NCBI GenBank assembly: GCA_015066095.1
Contig: SVPC01000012.1
Coordinates: 1 to 47,361 of the forward strand
DNA length: 47,361 nt
Direction: 5' to 3'
Source: Oscillospiraceae bacterium
Lineage (GTDB): Bacteria; Bacillota; Clostridia; Oscillospirales; Acutalibacteraceae
This document shows, piece after piece, positions 7,671-17,371 of the stretch. Numbering within the stretch: position 1 is the stretch's first letter; each line of letters opens with the position of its first letter. The position numbers and the translations under genes are program-made. The notes beneath the pieces were generated by a model. It ran no database searches. It was not told the DNA's origin and saw nothing but the letters and a program-made list of their open reading frames with translations.

Positions 7671-9455
7671 TTATTCTTTTTCTTCTATAATAGATATCGC
7701 AAGGTCGGAAAGTTGAGCGCTGTCAACGGTAGATGGTGCGTTTGACATAAGTTCGCTTGAGTTTGAAACCTTGGGGAATGCGATAACATCACGCAAACTG
7801 TCGCAACCTGCCATTATCATACAAAGGCGGTCAAGACCGATACCCATACCACCGTGGGGCGGAGCACCAAATCGGAAAGCGTCGGTTAAGAAGCCAAATT
7901 TTTCGTGCGCTTGCTTTTCTGAAAGACCTAAAGCCTTGAACATTTTACCTTGAAGTTCGGGGTCGGTAATACGGATAGAGCCACTTGATAATTCAACGCC
8001 GTTAAGCACCAAGTCATAAGCCTTGGCAAATACTTTTTCGGGGGCAGTATCAAGATACTGGATACATTCATCCAAAGGCGAAGTGAATGGGTGGTGCATA
8101 GCATCCCAATTACCGGTTTCTTCGTTATATTCGAAGAACGGGAATTCGACAATCCAAAGGAAATTGAATGTATCGGGGATGATTTGGAGACGCTTTGCAA
8201 CGGTAAGACGGAGTGAGCCGAGTACAGATAAAGCGGTATTTTTGCGGTCAGCAACTATAAGCACAACGTCGCCTTTTTCGGCGCCTACACGTGTTAGAAT
8301 AGCGTTCATTTCGTCTTCGGTCATAAATTTCGAGAAAGAGCAAGTGGGCGCATCTTCAACCCAACGGATAAAGGCAAGGCCCTTAGCGCCAATGCCCTTT
8401 GCTTCTTCGGTGAGTTTATCAATTTCCTTACGGGTGTAAACACCTGCCGCGTTTTTAGCATTGATAGCCCTTACAGTACCACCGTTTTTAACGGTGTCAG
8501 AGAACACACCGAAACCGCAGTTCTCTACAATATCCGATAAATCTTTAATTTTCATATCGAAGCGTATATCGGGTTTATCCGAGCCGTAGTCATTCATGGC
8601 CTCTGTATAGGTGAGACGGGGCAGGGGTGTGGCGATATCAACATTTAAAACATCTTTAAATAGGCGCTTCATATAACCTTCAATAAGACTTAAGACATCT
8701 TCCATCTCTACAAATGACATTTCAAGGTCGATTTGTGTAAATTCGGGCTGACGGTCAGCGCGTAAGTCTTCGTCGCGGTAGCAACGGGCAATTTGCATAT
8801 AGCGGTCAAATCCCGAAAGCATTAAAAGTTGTTTATAAAGTTGGGGGGACTGGGGAAGAGCAAAGAAACTGCCCTTGTGTATACGAGAGGGAACAAGGTA
8901 GTCACGCGCACCTTCGGGTGTAGACTTGATAAGGGTGGGGGTTTCAATCTCCACAAATCCGTTTTCGTCAAAATAGTCACGAGTAACCTTTGTTACCTTG
9001 TGGCGCATCATAATATTATTTTGCAGTGTCGGACGACGCAAATCAAGGTAGCGGTATTTAAGGCGTAATTCTTCATTTGCTTTGGTATCGTTAAGAATTT
9101 CAAAAGGTGGAGTTTCACTCTTGCCTAAAATTTTAAGAGCGGTAACTTCAATTTCAATATCGCCTGTAGGTATTTCTTTATTAACGGAAGAACGCATACG
9201 AACAGAGCCTTCCGCCATTACCACAAACTCACTGCGAAGCGAAAATGCTTTATCGAAAATACTTTTTTCGGTATTATCATCAAAAGCCAACTGTACAATG
9301 CCTGTCCTGTCGCGTAGGTCAACAAATATAAGACCGCCAAGGTCACGTTGGCGCTGTACCCAACCGCAAACAGTTACATTTTCGCCTATATTTTCTTGTC
9401 TTAGCGTACCGCAGTAATGGGTGCGCTTTAATCCGTTCATTCTGTCGAGTTTCAA
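7671..9455 (-). CDS. aspS: Aspartyl-tRNA synthetase
   Basis: Charges tRNA-Asp with aspartate. The 594 residues match the bacterial class IIb enzyme: an OB-fold anticodon domain at the N-terminus, motif 2 around FTQIDLEMSF, the bacterial GAD insertion at about 300-410, and motif 3 in GLDRLCMIMAG near the C-terminus. The start is a TTG at 9455, supported by AAGGAGT about eight bases upstream; the next ATG (9440) has no such site. It follows hisS by 12 bases, a common order in Bacillota. No T-box leader precedes the pair. Whether it charges tRNA-Asn as well cannot be decided by eye. Confidence 0.97.
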   Translation of the reverse strand: MKLDRMNGLKRTHYCGTLRQENIGENVTVCGWVQRQRDLGGLIFVDLRDRTGIVQLAFDDNTEKSIFDKAFSLRSEFVVMAEGSVRMRSSVNKEIPTGDIEIEVTALKILGKSETPPFEILNDTKANEELRLKYRYLDLRRPTLQNNIMMRHKVTKVTRDYFDENGFVEIETPTLIKSTPEGARDYLVPSRIHKGSFFALPQSPQLYKQLLMLSGFDRYMQIARCYRDEDLRADRQPEFTQIDLEMSFVEMEDVLSLIEGYMKRLFKDVLNVDIATPLPRLTYTEAMNDYGSDKPDIRFDMKIKDLSDIVENCGFGVFSDTVKNGGTVRAINAKNAAGVYTRKEIDKLTEEAKGIGAKGLAFIRWVEDAPTCSFSKFMTEDEMNAILTRVGAEKGDVVLIVADRKNTALSVLGSLRLTVAKRLQIIPDTFNFLWIVEFPFFEYNEETGNWDAMHHPFTSPLDECIQYLDTAPEKVFAKAYDLVLNGVELSSGSIRITDPELQGKMFKALGLSEKQAHEKFGFLTDAFRFGAPPHGGMGIGLDRLCMIMAGCDSLRDVIAFPKVSNSSELMSNAPSTVDSAQLSDLAISIIEEKE

Positions 9456-9467
9456 GATAATTACTCC

Positions 9468-10775
9468 TTAATTAAAAATGGAATCTGTAAGATTTTTGAG
9501 TGCCGATTTATTTAAAGCCGAAAGCAGTTCTTCAGAAAGTTCCGAAAGGGCTATCTCGGTTTCTTCACCCGATTGCATATTTTTAAGTTTTGCTGTGTTA
9601 TTATTAAGTTCATCTTCGCCTAAAACAAGGGTGAATTTTGCGCCAATTTTATTGGCGAATTTCATTTGAGCTTTAAGACCTTTTGCGCATATATCTGTTT
9701 GAACCGAGAAACCGTCTTCGCGTAAAGAATTACAAAGCGCAGTGGCTTTAAGTGAAGCATTATCACCCATAGAAGCGATATAAAGGTCGCAAGTGGGGGC
9801 TTCGGGCATATCTGCGTTTTGGGCTTCGAGCACCATCATAAGTCTTTCAATACCCATAGCAAATCCTAAAGACGGGGTGGGTTGACCGCCCATTTGAGCG
9901 ATAAGACCGTCATATCTGCCACCACCGCAAACTGTACTTTGTGCGCCGATATCGCCTGAAACAAACTCAAACACAGTACGGGTATAGTAGTCAAGACCGC
10001 GTACAATGTGTGGGTTTACGGTGTAGGTAATACCTGCCCAGTCCAAATGTTTTTTGACTTCATTAAAGTGTTCTTCACACTCGTCACACAAATAGTCTAT
10101 TACCACAGGCGCGTTTTCGCAAAGTTCCTTGCAAACGGGTGATTTACAGTCGAGTATACGCATTGGGTTGCGTTCAAGACGGTCGCGACAGGTAGCACAA
10201 AGGGTATCTATATTCTTGCGGAAATAGTCCTTCAATGCTTCTTGATATTTTTTGCGGCATTCAGGACAGCCGATAGAGTTTATTTCCAAAGAAATTTTTT
10301 CAATGCCTATGTTGGTAAGTACTTGCTTTGCTAAAGAAATTACTTCAGCATCGGCATTAGGAGCGGCAGCGCCTACACATTCCACACCAAACTGGTGGAA
10401 TTCGCGAAGTCGCCCTGCTTGCGGTTTTTCGTAACGGTAGCAACCGCCGATATAACAAACCTTTAAGGGTAACGGACCGTTTGTAAGACCGTTTTCTAAA
10501 ACTGAGCGGATAACACCTGCTGTAAGTTCGGGGCGTAAGGTTATAGAACGGCCACCCTTATCATCAAAGGTATACATTTCTTTTTGAACTACGTCGGTGG
10601 TGTCACCAACGCTTCTTTTAAATACTTCGGTATGTTCAAAAACGGGCACACGAATTTCCGAAAAACCGAAAAGACGCGCGGTATCAAGCATACTGCTTTC
10701 TACAAACTGCCATTTATGAACAAAGGAAGGTAAAATATCATTAGTGCCTTTTACGGCACGGTTAATTTCTGCCAT
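9468..10775 (-). CDS. hisS: Histidyl-tRNA synthetase
   Basis: Charges tRNA-His. The 435-residue class II enzyme shows the N-terminal KGTNDILP, motif 2 FHQFGVECVG, the histidine signatures GLDYYTRTVFE and GGRYDGL, motif 3 GFAMGIERL, and a C-terminal anticodon-binding domain. It has GGAGAA before its ATG, sits 23 bases after mgsA and 12 before aspS, and is probably transcribed with both. Confidence 0.97.
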   Translation of the reverse strand: MAEINRAVKGTNDILPSFVHKWQFVESSMLDTARLFGFSEIRVPVFEHTEVFKRSVGDTTDVVQKEMYTFDDKGGRSITLRPELTAGVIRSVLENGLTNGPLPLKVCYIGGCYRYEKPQAGRLREFHQFGVECVGAAAPNADAEVISLAKQVLTNIGIEKISLEINSIGCPECRKKYQEALKDYFRKNIDTLCATCRDRLERNPMRILDCKSPVCKELCENAPVVIDYLCDECEEHFNEVKKHLDWAGITYTVNPHIVRGLDYYTRTVFEFVSGDIGAQSTVCGGGRYDGLIAQMGGQPTPSLGFAMGIERLMMVLEAQNADMPEAPTCDLYIASMGDNASLKATALCNSLREDGFSVQTDICAKGLKAQMKFANKIGAKFTLVLGEDELNNNTAKLKNMQSGEETEIALSELSEELLSALNKSALKNLTDSIFN

Positions 10776-10798
10776 AGTGTTTCTCCAATATTTAAAAA

Positions 10799-11206
10799 CT
10801 AATTATTATTAGATTTAACAATTTCGCGCCAGTCAAGGTCACCGCGTTCAAGACCATGTATCAGAATTTCGGCGGTGGCAATATTTGTGGCTACGGGGAT
10901 GTTATGAACATCGCAAAGGCGTAAAAGTGCCTGTTCATCAGGTTCGTGCGGTTTAGGATTTAAGGGATTACGGAACATTAAAAGCATATCAATTTCATCA
11001 CAGCCGATACGCGAAGCGATTTGCTGAGAGCCACCTTGTGAACCGCTTAAAAAACTGGTTATGTTAAGACCGGTAGCCTCTGCCACAGTTTTACCGGTAG
11101 TACCTGTTGCAACAAGGTCATATTTACTTAAAATACCGCAATAAGCGATACAAAATTGTGTCATAAGTTCTTTCTTAGCGTCGTGTGCGATTAAAGCGAT
11201 TGTCAT
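10799..11206 (-). CDS. mgsA: Methylglyoxal synthase
   Basis: Converts dihydroxyacetone phosphate to methylglyoxal and phosphate, a bypass that relieves sugar-phosphate stress. The 135 residues contain the family's N-terminal ALIAHDAKK, the phosphate loop SGSQGGSQQIA and RNPLNPKPHEPDEQALLRLC. The start at 11206 (MTIALIAHDAKK) is preferred over an upstream in-frame codon at 11257 because AAAGGAA lies just ahead of it and the longer form would overlap minD. Placement after minD at the end of a mre/min cluster is common in Clostridia. Confidence 0.95.
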   Translation of the reverse strand: MTIALIAHDAKKELMTQFCIAYCGILSKYDLVATGTTGKTVAEATGLNITSFLSGSQGGSQQIASRIGCDEIDMLLMFRNPLNPKPHEPDEQALLRLCDVHNIPVATNIATAEILIHGLERGDLDWREIVKSNNN

Positions 11207-11219
11207 TTTAATATTCCTT

Positions 11220-11951
11220 TCAAATTTTTTTAAGCTTAGGTAATGAAACATTTTCACCGTTAAGGCGCTTTGCTATTCTTAGAAAAGCCGACATGGCATT
11301 ACCTTTGGGTTTTAGTCTATGATTTATTGATAAAAGATTTAACTCCATGCTTCGGGGTACAATGCCTAAAAGACGCAAACCCGATTTATCAATAATGTCA
11401 TCAACAGTGTTATAAACTTTTTGTTTTGTGAGTTTATAGTCAAAGCAATTTAAGATAAGACGCGAATTTACACCAATTTCTTCTAATTTGTCTGCCACGA
11501 CCGAAGCATCACGCAAAGTAACAGGGTCGGGGAAAGCAACTGTTAGAAAAAGCGTTTGTTTGGGCAAACAGGTGTAAAGCGTAAAGTCGATACCTGCTGG
11601 GAAATCAAAAATTATAATATCATAATAATTAATGATTTTTTCAACAAAGGTTTTAAATAAATCAGGCTCTATAAGCCCTGTTTTGGTGGGAGCCGGTATA
11701 AGGTGCAAAAACGGGTTATCGCTAACTGGATATATAGAGTTAGCAATATCGTCGCTTGATAATATATCAGAAAGGTCGAAAACCACTTTTTCGTCTAACC
11801 TCAACATAACATCAAGGCAACGAAGTCCCTCATCCATATCAATAAGCAGGACCTTTTGTTTCATCTTCGAAAAGGCAGTAGCAAGTCCTACAGAAACAGT
11901 GGATTTACCAACACCGCCTTTGCCTGAAGTTACAGCAAAGATTTTGCCCAT
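11220..11951 (-). CDS. minD: MinD-like septum-site ATPase
   Basis: A 243-residue deviant Walker A ATPase with GKGGVGKST near the N-terminus and FDFPAGIDF in the switch region, best matched to MinD, which places the division septum through membrane-bound ATP cycling. The C-terminal amphipathic membrane-targeting helix is not the classic KKGFLKRLF type; the protein ends with a lysine-rich NVSLPKLKKI, so membrane binding is uncertain. The start at 11951 follows GAGGTG. It lies 54 bases after PBP2. Neither minC nor minE is beside it, which is unusual for this cluster. A generic ParA/MinD-type partner ATPase is the alternative. Confidence 0.82.
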   Translation of the reverse strand: MGKIFAVTSGKGGVGKSTVSVGLATAFSKMKQKVLLIDMDEGLRCLDVMLRLDEKVVFDLSDILSSDDIANSIYPVSDNPFLHLIPAPTKTGLIEPDLFKTFVEKIINYYDIIIFDFPAGIDFTLYTCLPKQTLFLTVAFPDPVTLRDASVVADKLEEIGVNSRLILNCFDYKLTKQKVYNTVDDIIDKSGLRLLGIVPRSMELNLLSINHRLKPKGNAMSAFLRIAKRLNGENVSLPKLKKI

Positions 11952-12005
11952 AAAGCACCTCACTTTTAAAGGATATTTTACCATAATGGTTAAAATTTGT
12001 CAAAT

Positions 12006-13985
12006 TTAATCTAAAACAATAAAGGGTTTATCTTCAGTGGTGGAAGCGTGTTCAGCAAAGAAATAAGCATCTAACATATCGCGCACAACCGAACCTGCCG
12101 AGAAGCCCGAGTCACCGTTTTCAAGTACAACCGCAATTGCTATTTCGGGATTATCAAATGGGGCAAATGCAATGAATATGCTATGGTCGGCAGCGCCGTT
12201 AATTTGGGAAGTACCTGTCTTACCGCCGACTTTTATAGGATAATCACCCAAAGCGGCACGGCCTGTACCGTCTTCTGTAACCGAAAGCATACCTTCTTTG
12301 ACTGCATCGAGTGTGCTGTCTTTGATTTTTACGGTATTTACTACTTCGGGTTTTATTACTTCGTAAACTTCGCCTATATCGTAAGAAACAATTTGATTAA
12401 TAAGACTTGCGCGGTAATGTGTACCGCCGTTTGCTAAAGTGGCGGCATAGTTGGCGGCTTGAAGCGGTGTGAATGCATTCATCTGACCGATTGCAATTTG
12501 CAAGGTTGTACCGCCCACATTATCGTTTTCGGGGTCTACAAGGATACCTTTACTGTCATCTACCTCAACCCCTGTTTTAAGACCTAAGCCGAACTGTTTA
12601 TAATACCCTGTAAGGGTGGTAGCACCAATTCTTCTACCCATCTCAAAGAAGAAGTAGTTACAACTTTTAGCCAAAGCACCTTTTAATGCAATAGGTCCGT
12701 GGTAGTGCAGACATTTAGGTGAATAGCCCTTAAAAAACTTATAAACCTGAACGCAGTTTATTTGTTCGCTTTTTTGAAGATGGTTATTTTCAATAGCGGC
12801 TATTGCAACTGCGGGTTTTATGGTAGAGCCTATGGGGTAAACGCCCTGAAAAGCACGGTTGGTAAGCGGTTTTGCAGGGTCGGATTGTAATTTTTCATAC
12901 TCTTTATTCATCTTGGCAGAGTCGTATGTGGGGTAGTTTGCCGCCGCTAAAACTTTGCCTGTATGAATATCTATAGCAACTGCACAACCTGCTTTACAAG
13001 TGCCGCCTTGTGACTGCAGTTTTCTAACCTTTTGGGAAAGTGAGTCCTGTGCTTTGCGTTGCAAATTTTTATCCAAAGACATCATAACAGTTTTACCTGC
13101 TACGGGCTCTTTGGTAACTTTACTCGAAATTATATTTCCTTTAGCATCTAAGTAATATGTGATTTCACCGTCTATACCGCGCAGATAATCTTCTGCCCAT
13201 TTTTCTATACCGCTTTTACCCACTTTGTCATCATAAGAGTAACCTTTTTCTTTATAAGTTTGCCAGTCTTCTTCAAAAATAGGGCCGACAGTACCGATAA
13301 GGTTTACTGCGAGTGTAGTATCAGCATATTCTCTGAAAGGAACAACTTCAATAGTTACACCCTTAAGTGCATAAGAACATTCCGAAATTTTACGCATAAG
13401 TTCGGTTGAAACATCTTCTGCAAAGGTGAACGGGTAGGAGATAGAAAAGTCGGCAATCTGCATACTGTACCTAACACCCATAATTTTGCGTTGTTCTGCT
13501 ATGGTGTATTTTTCCAACTCGTATTCCTTAACCATCGCATCCAAGCAGTTTTGTACTGTGGCGTAATGAGCTAATTTTAAGGTGGAAAGCATTTTATCGG
13601 TAGGCTCGTCTTTTTTAAATTTGTAAGGTGCGGTTTGTGTAATGGGTAGTTTGTCAACCCATTCTATTTTATATTCTTCGCATAGTTTTATAACCGATAG
13701 AATAGTGTCGTTTAAATTCTCGCCGATATAAGCCTTGTTGAAAACAATGTTATAACCGTCGCGGTTAATGGCGATTTTTCTGCCGTAGCAGTCAAGTATT
13801 TCACCACGCGGTGCTTTTAAAACCGCAGTGCGCGACGAAGCAGCCCCTTGTGCGTCGATGCCTGTATACTCGGCAGAATTAACCACCTGTATATAATAGG
13901 AACGAGCCGCAAAAAGGACTATGGCTATAATACACAATATTGAAAGAAAAATGTTTGTAAATTGTTTCTTTTTCTTAAAAGGCAA
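12006..13985 (-). CDS. mrdA: Penicillin-binding protein 2 (elongasome transpeptidase)
   Basis: A class B PBP that crosslinks peptidoglycan in the lateral wall with the MreBCD/RodA machine. The 659 residues start with a basic tail and one membrane anchor (about residues 10-30), then the PBP dimerisation domain, then the transpeptidase domain with S387-T-I-K, SCN and KTG (GGKTGTSQ). The start is a TTG at 13985 with AAAGGAA upstream. mreD lies 14 bases upstream. A rodA glycosyltransferase, its usual partner, is not in the window. Confidence 0.94.
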   Translation of the reverse strand: MPFKKKKQFTNIFLSILCIIAIVLFAARSYYIQVVNSAEYTGIDAQGAASSRTAVLKAPRGEILDCYGRKIAINRDGYNIVFNKAYIGENLNDTILSVIKLCEEYKIEWVDKLPITQTAPYKFKKDEPTDKMLSTLKLAHYATVQNCLDAMVKEYELEKYTIAEQRKIMGVRYSMQIADFSISYPFTFAEDVSTELMRKISECSYALKGVTIEVVPFREYADTTLAVNLIGTVGPIFEEDWQTYKEKGYSYDDKVGKSGIEKWAEDYLRGIDGEITYYLDAKGNIISSKVTKEPVAGKTVMMSLDKNLQRKAQDSLSQKVRKLQSQGGTCKAGCAVAIDIHTGKVLAAANYPTYDSAKMNKEYEKLQSDPAKPLTNRAFQGVYPIGSTIKPAVAIAAIENNHLQKSEQINCVQVYKFFKGYSPKCLHYHGPIALKGALAKSCNYFFFEMGRRIGATTLTGYYKQFGLGLKTGVEVDDSKGILVDPENDNVGGTTLQIAIGQMNAFTPLQAANYAATLANGGTHYRASLINQIVSYDIGEVYEVIKPEVVNTVKIKDSTLDAVKEGMLSVTEDGTGRAALGDYPIKVGGKTGTSQINGAADHSIFIAFAPFDNPEIAIAVVLENGDSGFSAGSVVRDMLDAYFFAEHASTTEDKPFIVLD

Positions 13986-13999
13986 TTTAAAATTCCTTT

Positions 14000-14509
14000 C
14001 TATTCTGACTTGATTTTGTTAAAGTGTCTAAATATATAATAAAAAACGATAATAAATACCGCGCTGTATATTGCGGAGGGAAAAGCGTATTTAAGAAGAT
14101 ATATAAGATTATCTTTAATGGTTACATTTGCTGTGTGGAAGAAAACCCAATGCATTACAAAATAGAAAAGTGAAACTATAAAAGATAATACAAGTGAAGC
14201 CCATATATTTTTATTAAACAGGTTATTGGATGTAAGGGATACAAATACTCCGATAAGCATAAGTAAAACTGCATTGAAACCGAAAGCGCCCAACATACAT
14301 GAATCCATAAAAATGCCACACGCAAGGCCTGTAAAGAAAGAGGCGAGTGGGGAATTAAACATCGAAAAAGCGGTGAGTATCGGAAGCACCAATAAAGCAG
14401 AAGCACCGCCAATTTTAAAGTTTAGCGAATCGGTAAAGTAGAATAATATGGACAAAAAGAAAATAAAAATGGTAAGTAATATAATTAAGGGATGACGTTT
14501 TTTATGCAT
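14000..14509 (-). CDS. mreD: Rod shape-determining membrane protein MreD
   Basis: A 169-residue integral membrane protein with about five predicted spans and the low-complexity hydrophobic pattern of MreD. Sequence alone would be weak, but position between mreC and PBP2 is diagnostic. It starts two bases after mreC ends, with its ribosome site inside mreC. Confidence 0.9.
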   Translation of the reverse strand: MHKKRHPLIILLTIFIFFLSILFYFTDSLNFKIGGASALLVLPILTAFSMFNSPLASFFTGLACGIFMDSCMLGAFGFNAVLLMLIGVFVSLTSNNLFNKNIWASLVLSFIVSLFYFVMHWVFFHTANVTIKDNLIYLLKYAFPSAIYSAVFIIVFYYIFRHFNKIKSE

Positions 14510-14511
14510 AG

Positions 14512-15372
14512 TTATTCTTCCTCGCTGTCAAGGATACTGCCCTGACCTTCAAATTCGGTAATAACCATAACATCACGCAAAGAGTCTAAATCGACAAAAG
14601 GTTTTATACTGGCATAAAGGGAAGTGTTGTATTGGTCGTTTGAAATAGTTTCAATAGTGCCTATTAAAACACCTTTTGGGAAGATGCCTTCGCCCGAGGT
14701 TATTACATAATCGCCCACAGCCACACTGCACGAACGTGAAAGATTTTGAAATTTAGTATATCCTTTTTCGGCAAGTTCTAATGAGCCATTTATTATACCC
14801 GAATCACTTGTGCGGTTATCGAGTGCACCTAATGTTAAATCGGCGCTTAAAATGGTAGTCACCTTAGATGTTGTAAGACCTACTTCGCTTATATAACCTA
14901 CAAGGCCCGCGTCGGTTATAACAGGATCATGCACGGAAATACCGTCCGAGGAGCCTTTATTTATAACGAAGCCTTTATACGGGTCGGAACTATCGCGCGA
15001 AATAAGTGTTGCGGGTGCAAACTTAAAATCGGGATTTTGGTCTTTTATTTCAAGATAGTTTTTATAAAATTCATTTTCTTTTGATATTTGTTCATAATCG
15101 GCAAGTTGGTTTCGCAGTTCATTTATTTCTGCTTCAAGTTCGGCATTTTCGAGCATTGCCTCATTACCGCCCGAAAGCGCATCAAAAAAGTCGGAAACAC
15201 CGTTTGAAATACTGGTAAACGCAGAGCGGAAGGGAGCGGTTATTGTACCTGCTATATCCGATTGAGGCGCAATAACTTTACCGATTATTGAAAAAATAAT
15301 CGAAACGGCAAAAACAACTATAAAAACTGTTAAAATTATTTTGAATTGTTTGCTTCGAAAGAAAAAACGCAT
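14512..15372 (-). CDS. mreC: Rod shape-determining protein MreC
   Basis: MreC links cytoplasmic MreB filaments to the periplasmic-face enzymes of wall elongation. The 286 residues have one N-terminal membrane span (about 11-30), a coiled coil at about 75-110 (rich in Glu, Leu and Asn heptads), and the two beta-barrel domains including GLVGYISEVG and SGEGIFPKGVLIGTI. Acidic C-terminus. It follows mreB by 16 bases. Confidence 0.95.
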   Translation of the reverse strand: MRFFFRSKQFKIILTVFIVVFAVSIIFSIIGKVIAPQSDIAGTITAPFRSAFTSISNGVSDFFDALSGGNEAMLENAELEAEINELRNQLADYEQISKENEFYKNYLEIKDQNPDFKFAPATLISRDSSDPYKGFVINKGSSDGISVHDPVITDAGLVGYISEVGLTTSKVTTILSADLTLGALDNRTSDSGIINGSLELAEKGYTKFQNLSRSCSVAVGDYVITSGEGIFPKGVLIGTIETISNDQYNTSLYASIKPFVDLDSLRDVMVITEFEGQGSILDSEEE

Positions 15373-15388
15373 TTAACTTTCTCCTATT

Positions 15389-16408
15389 TTATCTGAATCT
15401 CTTTCCTCTGCGGAAGGTGTAATTATCAAAAGCACTATCGGCTTCAAGGTGTTTAGCAGTACCAAGCACTACGCAATCAAGAGGATTTGCGGCAACAGTA
15501 ACAGGCATACCTGTTTCTTCGGCAATAAGTTCGGCAAAACCGCGAAGCAGAGCACCGCCGCCTGTCATAGTAATACCGCGGTCTATTATATCTGCTGCAA
15601 GTTCGGGAGGAGTTTTTTCAAGCGTTTGGCGTACGGTATCAATTATCTGTGAAATGGTATCTGCCATAGCAATACGAACTTCCTCTGAAGAAATGATGAC
15701 ATTTTTAGGAAGACCATCGACCTGATTTCTACCCTTTATTTCAATACTGGTTTCACCTTCGTATGGTTTGGCAGAGCCGATTTCGATTTTGATTTGTTCT
15801 GCAGTGCGTTCACCTATAAGGAGATTATGTTTACGGCGGATATAATTGATAATGGCTTCGTCAAGGTCGTCACCTGCAACGCGGATAGATTGAGCGGTAA
15901 CTATATCGCCCAAAGAAATAACTGCAACTTCACTTGTACCGCCACCGATATCTACTATCATATTACCTGCGGCATCGTGTACGGGAAGCCCCGCACCAAC
16001 AGCAGCTGCCATAGGTTCTTCTACCAAAACAATATCGGTAGCACCGGCTTGACGGGCAGCATCATATACAGCGCGGCTTTCAACTTCGGTAACACCTGCA
16101 GGGATACAAACTACCATACGAACTCTGGAGAAGAATGAGCCTTTAAGCGACTGTTTAACAAACCTTTTAAGCATTGCGGCGGTAACATCAAAGTCGGCAA
16201 TAACACCATCTTTTAAAGGGCGAACCGCTACAATAGAGCCGGGGGTACGGCCTATCATTTCTTTCGCTTCTTTACCTACTGCTCTTACAGCATCGTTTCT
16301 TATATCATAAGCCACGACTGACGGCTCTCTCATAATAATTCCTTTACCTTTAAGGCAAACGAGTGTATTGGCAGTGCCAAGGTCAACACCGATATCTGTT
16401 GTAAACAT
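15389..16408 (-). CDS. mreB: Actin-like cell shape protein MreB
   Basis: A 339-residue bacterial actin that forms membrane-associated filaments steering wall synthesis. Actin-fold ATP motifs are visible: phosphate 1 DIGVDLGTANTLV, phosphate 2 MIVDIGGGTSEVAVI, adenosine motif TMTGGGALLRG. Normal length. It starts mreBCD. MreB and Mbl paralogues cannot be told apart by eye. Confidence 0.95.
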   Translation of the reverse strand: MFTTDIGVDLGTANTLVCLKGKGIIMREPSVVAYDIRNDAVRAVGKEAKEMIGRTPGSIVAVRPLKDGVIADFDVTAAMLKRFVKQSLKGSFFSRVRMVVCIPAGVTEVESRAVYDAARQAGATDIVLVEEPMAAAVGAGLPVHDAAGNMIVDIGGGTSEVAVISLGDIVTAQSIRVAGDDLDEAIINYIRRKHNLLIGERTAEQIKIEIGSAKPYEGETSIEIKGRNQVDGLPKNVIISSEEVRIAMADTISQIIDTVRQTLEKTPPELAADIIDRGITMTGGGALLRGFAELIAEETGMPVTVAANPLDCVVLGTAKHLEADSAFDNYTFRRGKRFR

Positions 16409-16440
16409 AATCTATCTCCATTCTTTAATCTGTATAAAAT

Positions 16441-17352
16441 TTATTTTTTATCTATTGTGGGTGGTACTATAAAAGTAATTGCGTTATGGATGTTTTCAAT
16501 CGTGAATTTGCCGTCAGTTTGAGCAAATTCACCATCAAGTGTCCAAGGTATACTTTCTTCACTTTCTATAATAACCTTTGAACTTTTGAAAAACTCCATA
16601 CCCTCACGGTCAAAACTGTGTTTTAATATACCGTCTATAAGCGGTTGCAGTTTTAAGATATTTGAAGGTTTTCGTATAAGCAAACCTTCAAATAAACTGT
16701 CATTAAGTTCTACCGTAGCCTTGTTGTATTTTACAACACCGCCAACAGAGAGTGAGTTTGAAATAGCACCGAATAGAAAATCGCCCTCAATAATGCCGTT
16801 GTCGTGGGTAAGTTTCAAATGTGTTGATTTTATATTTGAAAGGCTTTTTATACCCTCAAAAAAGTAGGCGGCTTGACCTAACACATTTTTTACTTTCTGC
16901 GGTGCGGAATAAGAAGCAGATGTAAACGCACCGAAGGAAGCCGTGTATGAGAAAAACTTATCACCGAATTTTCCTATATCAAGGGGTATTTTATGGTTAA
17001 AGGTTATATCCATTGCCGCTTGTTCTATATTGCGCGATATTTTAAGTCCGCTTGACCATTCGTTAAGAGTGCCTGACGGAATATAGCCCAAAGGCATTTT
17101 GATACGCTTTTTCATAATACCAGTGATTACTTCGTTAAGTGTACCGTCACCGCCGCACACGACTATTAAATCGTAACTGTTGTCGACTAAATTTATTATA
17201 TAGTCGGTGGCATCGCCTTTAGATTTGGTAGGGTAAACCGTTATAGAGTAGTCGGCGGCAGAAAAAATCTCAACTACCTTTAACAGTTCGGTGTGCATTT
17301 TAGCGCGACCCGAACAGGGGTTTACTATAAGCAAAAGTTTTTTTTGTAACAT
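16441..17352 (-). CDS. Diacylglycerol kinase-family lipid kinase (YegS/BmrU type)
   Basis: Predicted to phosphorylate diacylglycerol or a related lipid, returning it to phospholipid synthesis. The 303 residues show the family's N-terminal LLIVNPCSGRAK, the nucleotide loop VVCGGDGTLNEVITG and GYIPSGTLNEW, and a C-terminal beta-sandwich with WTLDGE. It lies between tsaD (19 bases) and mreB (32 bases), so it may be coexpressed with envelope growth genes. Substrate is inferred. Confidence 0.9.
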   Translation of the reverse strand: MLQKKLLLIVNPCSGRAKMHTELLKVVEIFSAADYSITVYPTKSKGDATDYIINLVDNSYDLIVVCGGDGTLNEVITGIMKKRIKMPLGYIPSGTLNEWSSGLKISRNIEQAAMDITFNHKIPLDIGKFGDKFFSYTASFGAFTSASYSAPQKVKNVLGQAAYFFEGIKSLSNIKSTHLKLTHDNGIIEGDFLFGAISNSLSVGGVVKYNKATVELNDSLFEGLLIRKPSNILKLQPLIDGILKHSFDREGMEFFKSSKVIIESEESIPWTLDGEFAQTDGKFTIENIHNAITFIVPPTIDKK

Positions 17353-17371
17353 TTTTTATTCCTTATTTCAG

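Noticed and set aside
9456-9467. T-box leader ahead of hisS-aspS, as in Bacillus
   Set aside because: Only 23 and 12 bases separate mgsA, hisS and aspS; there is no room for a leader.
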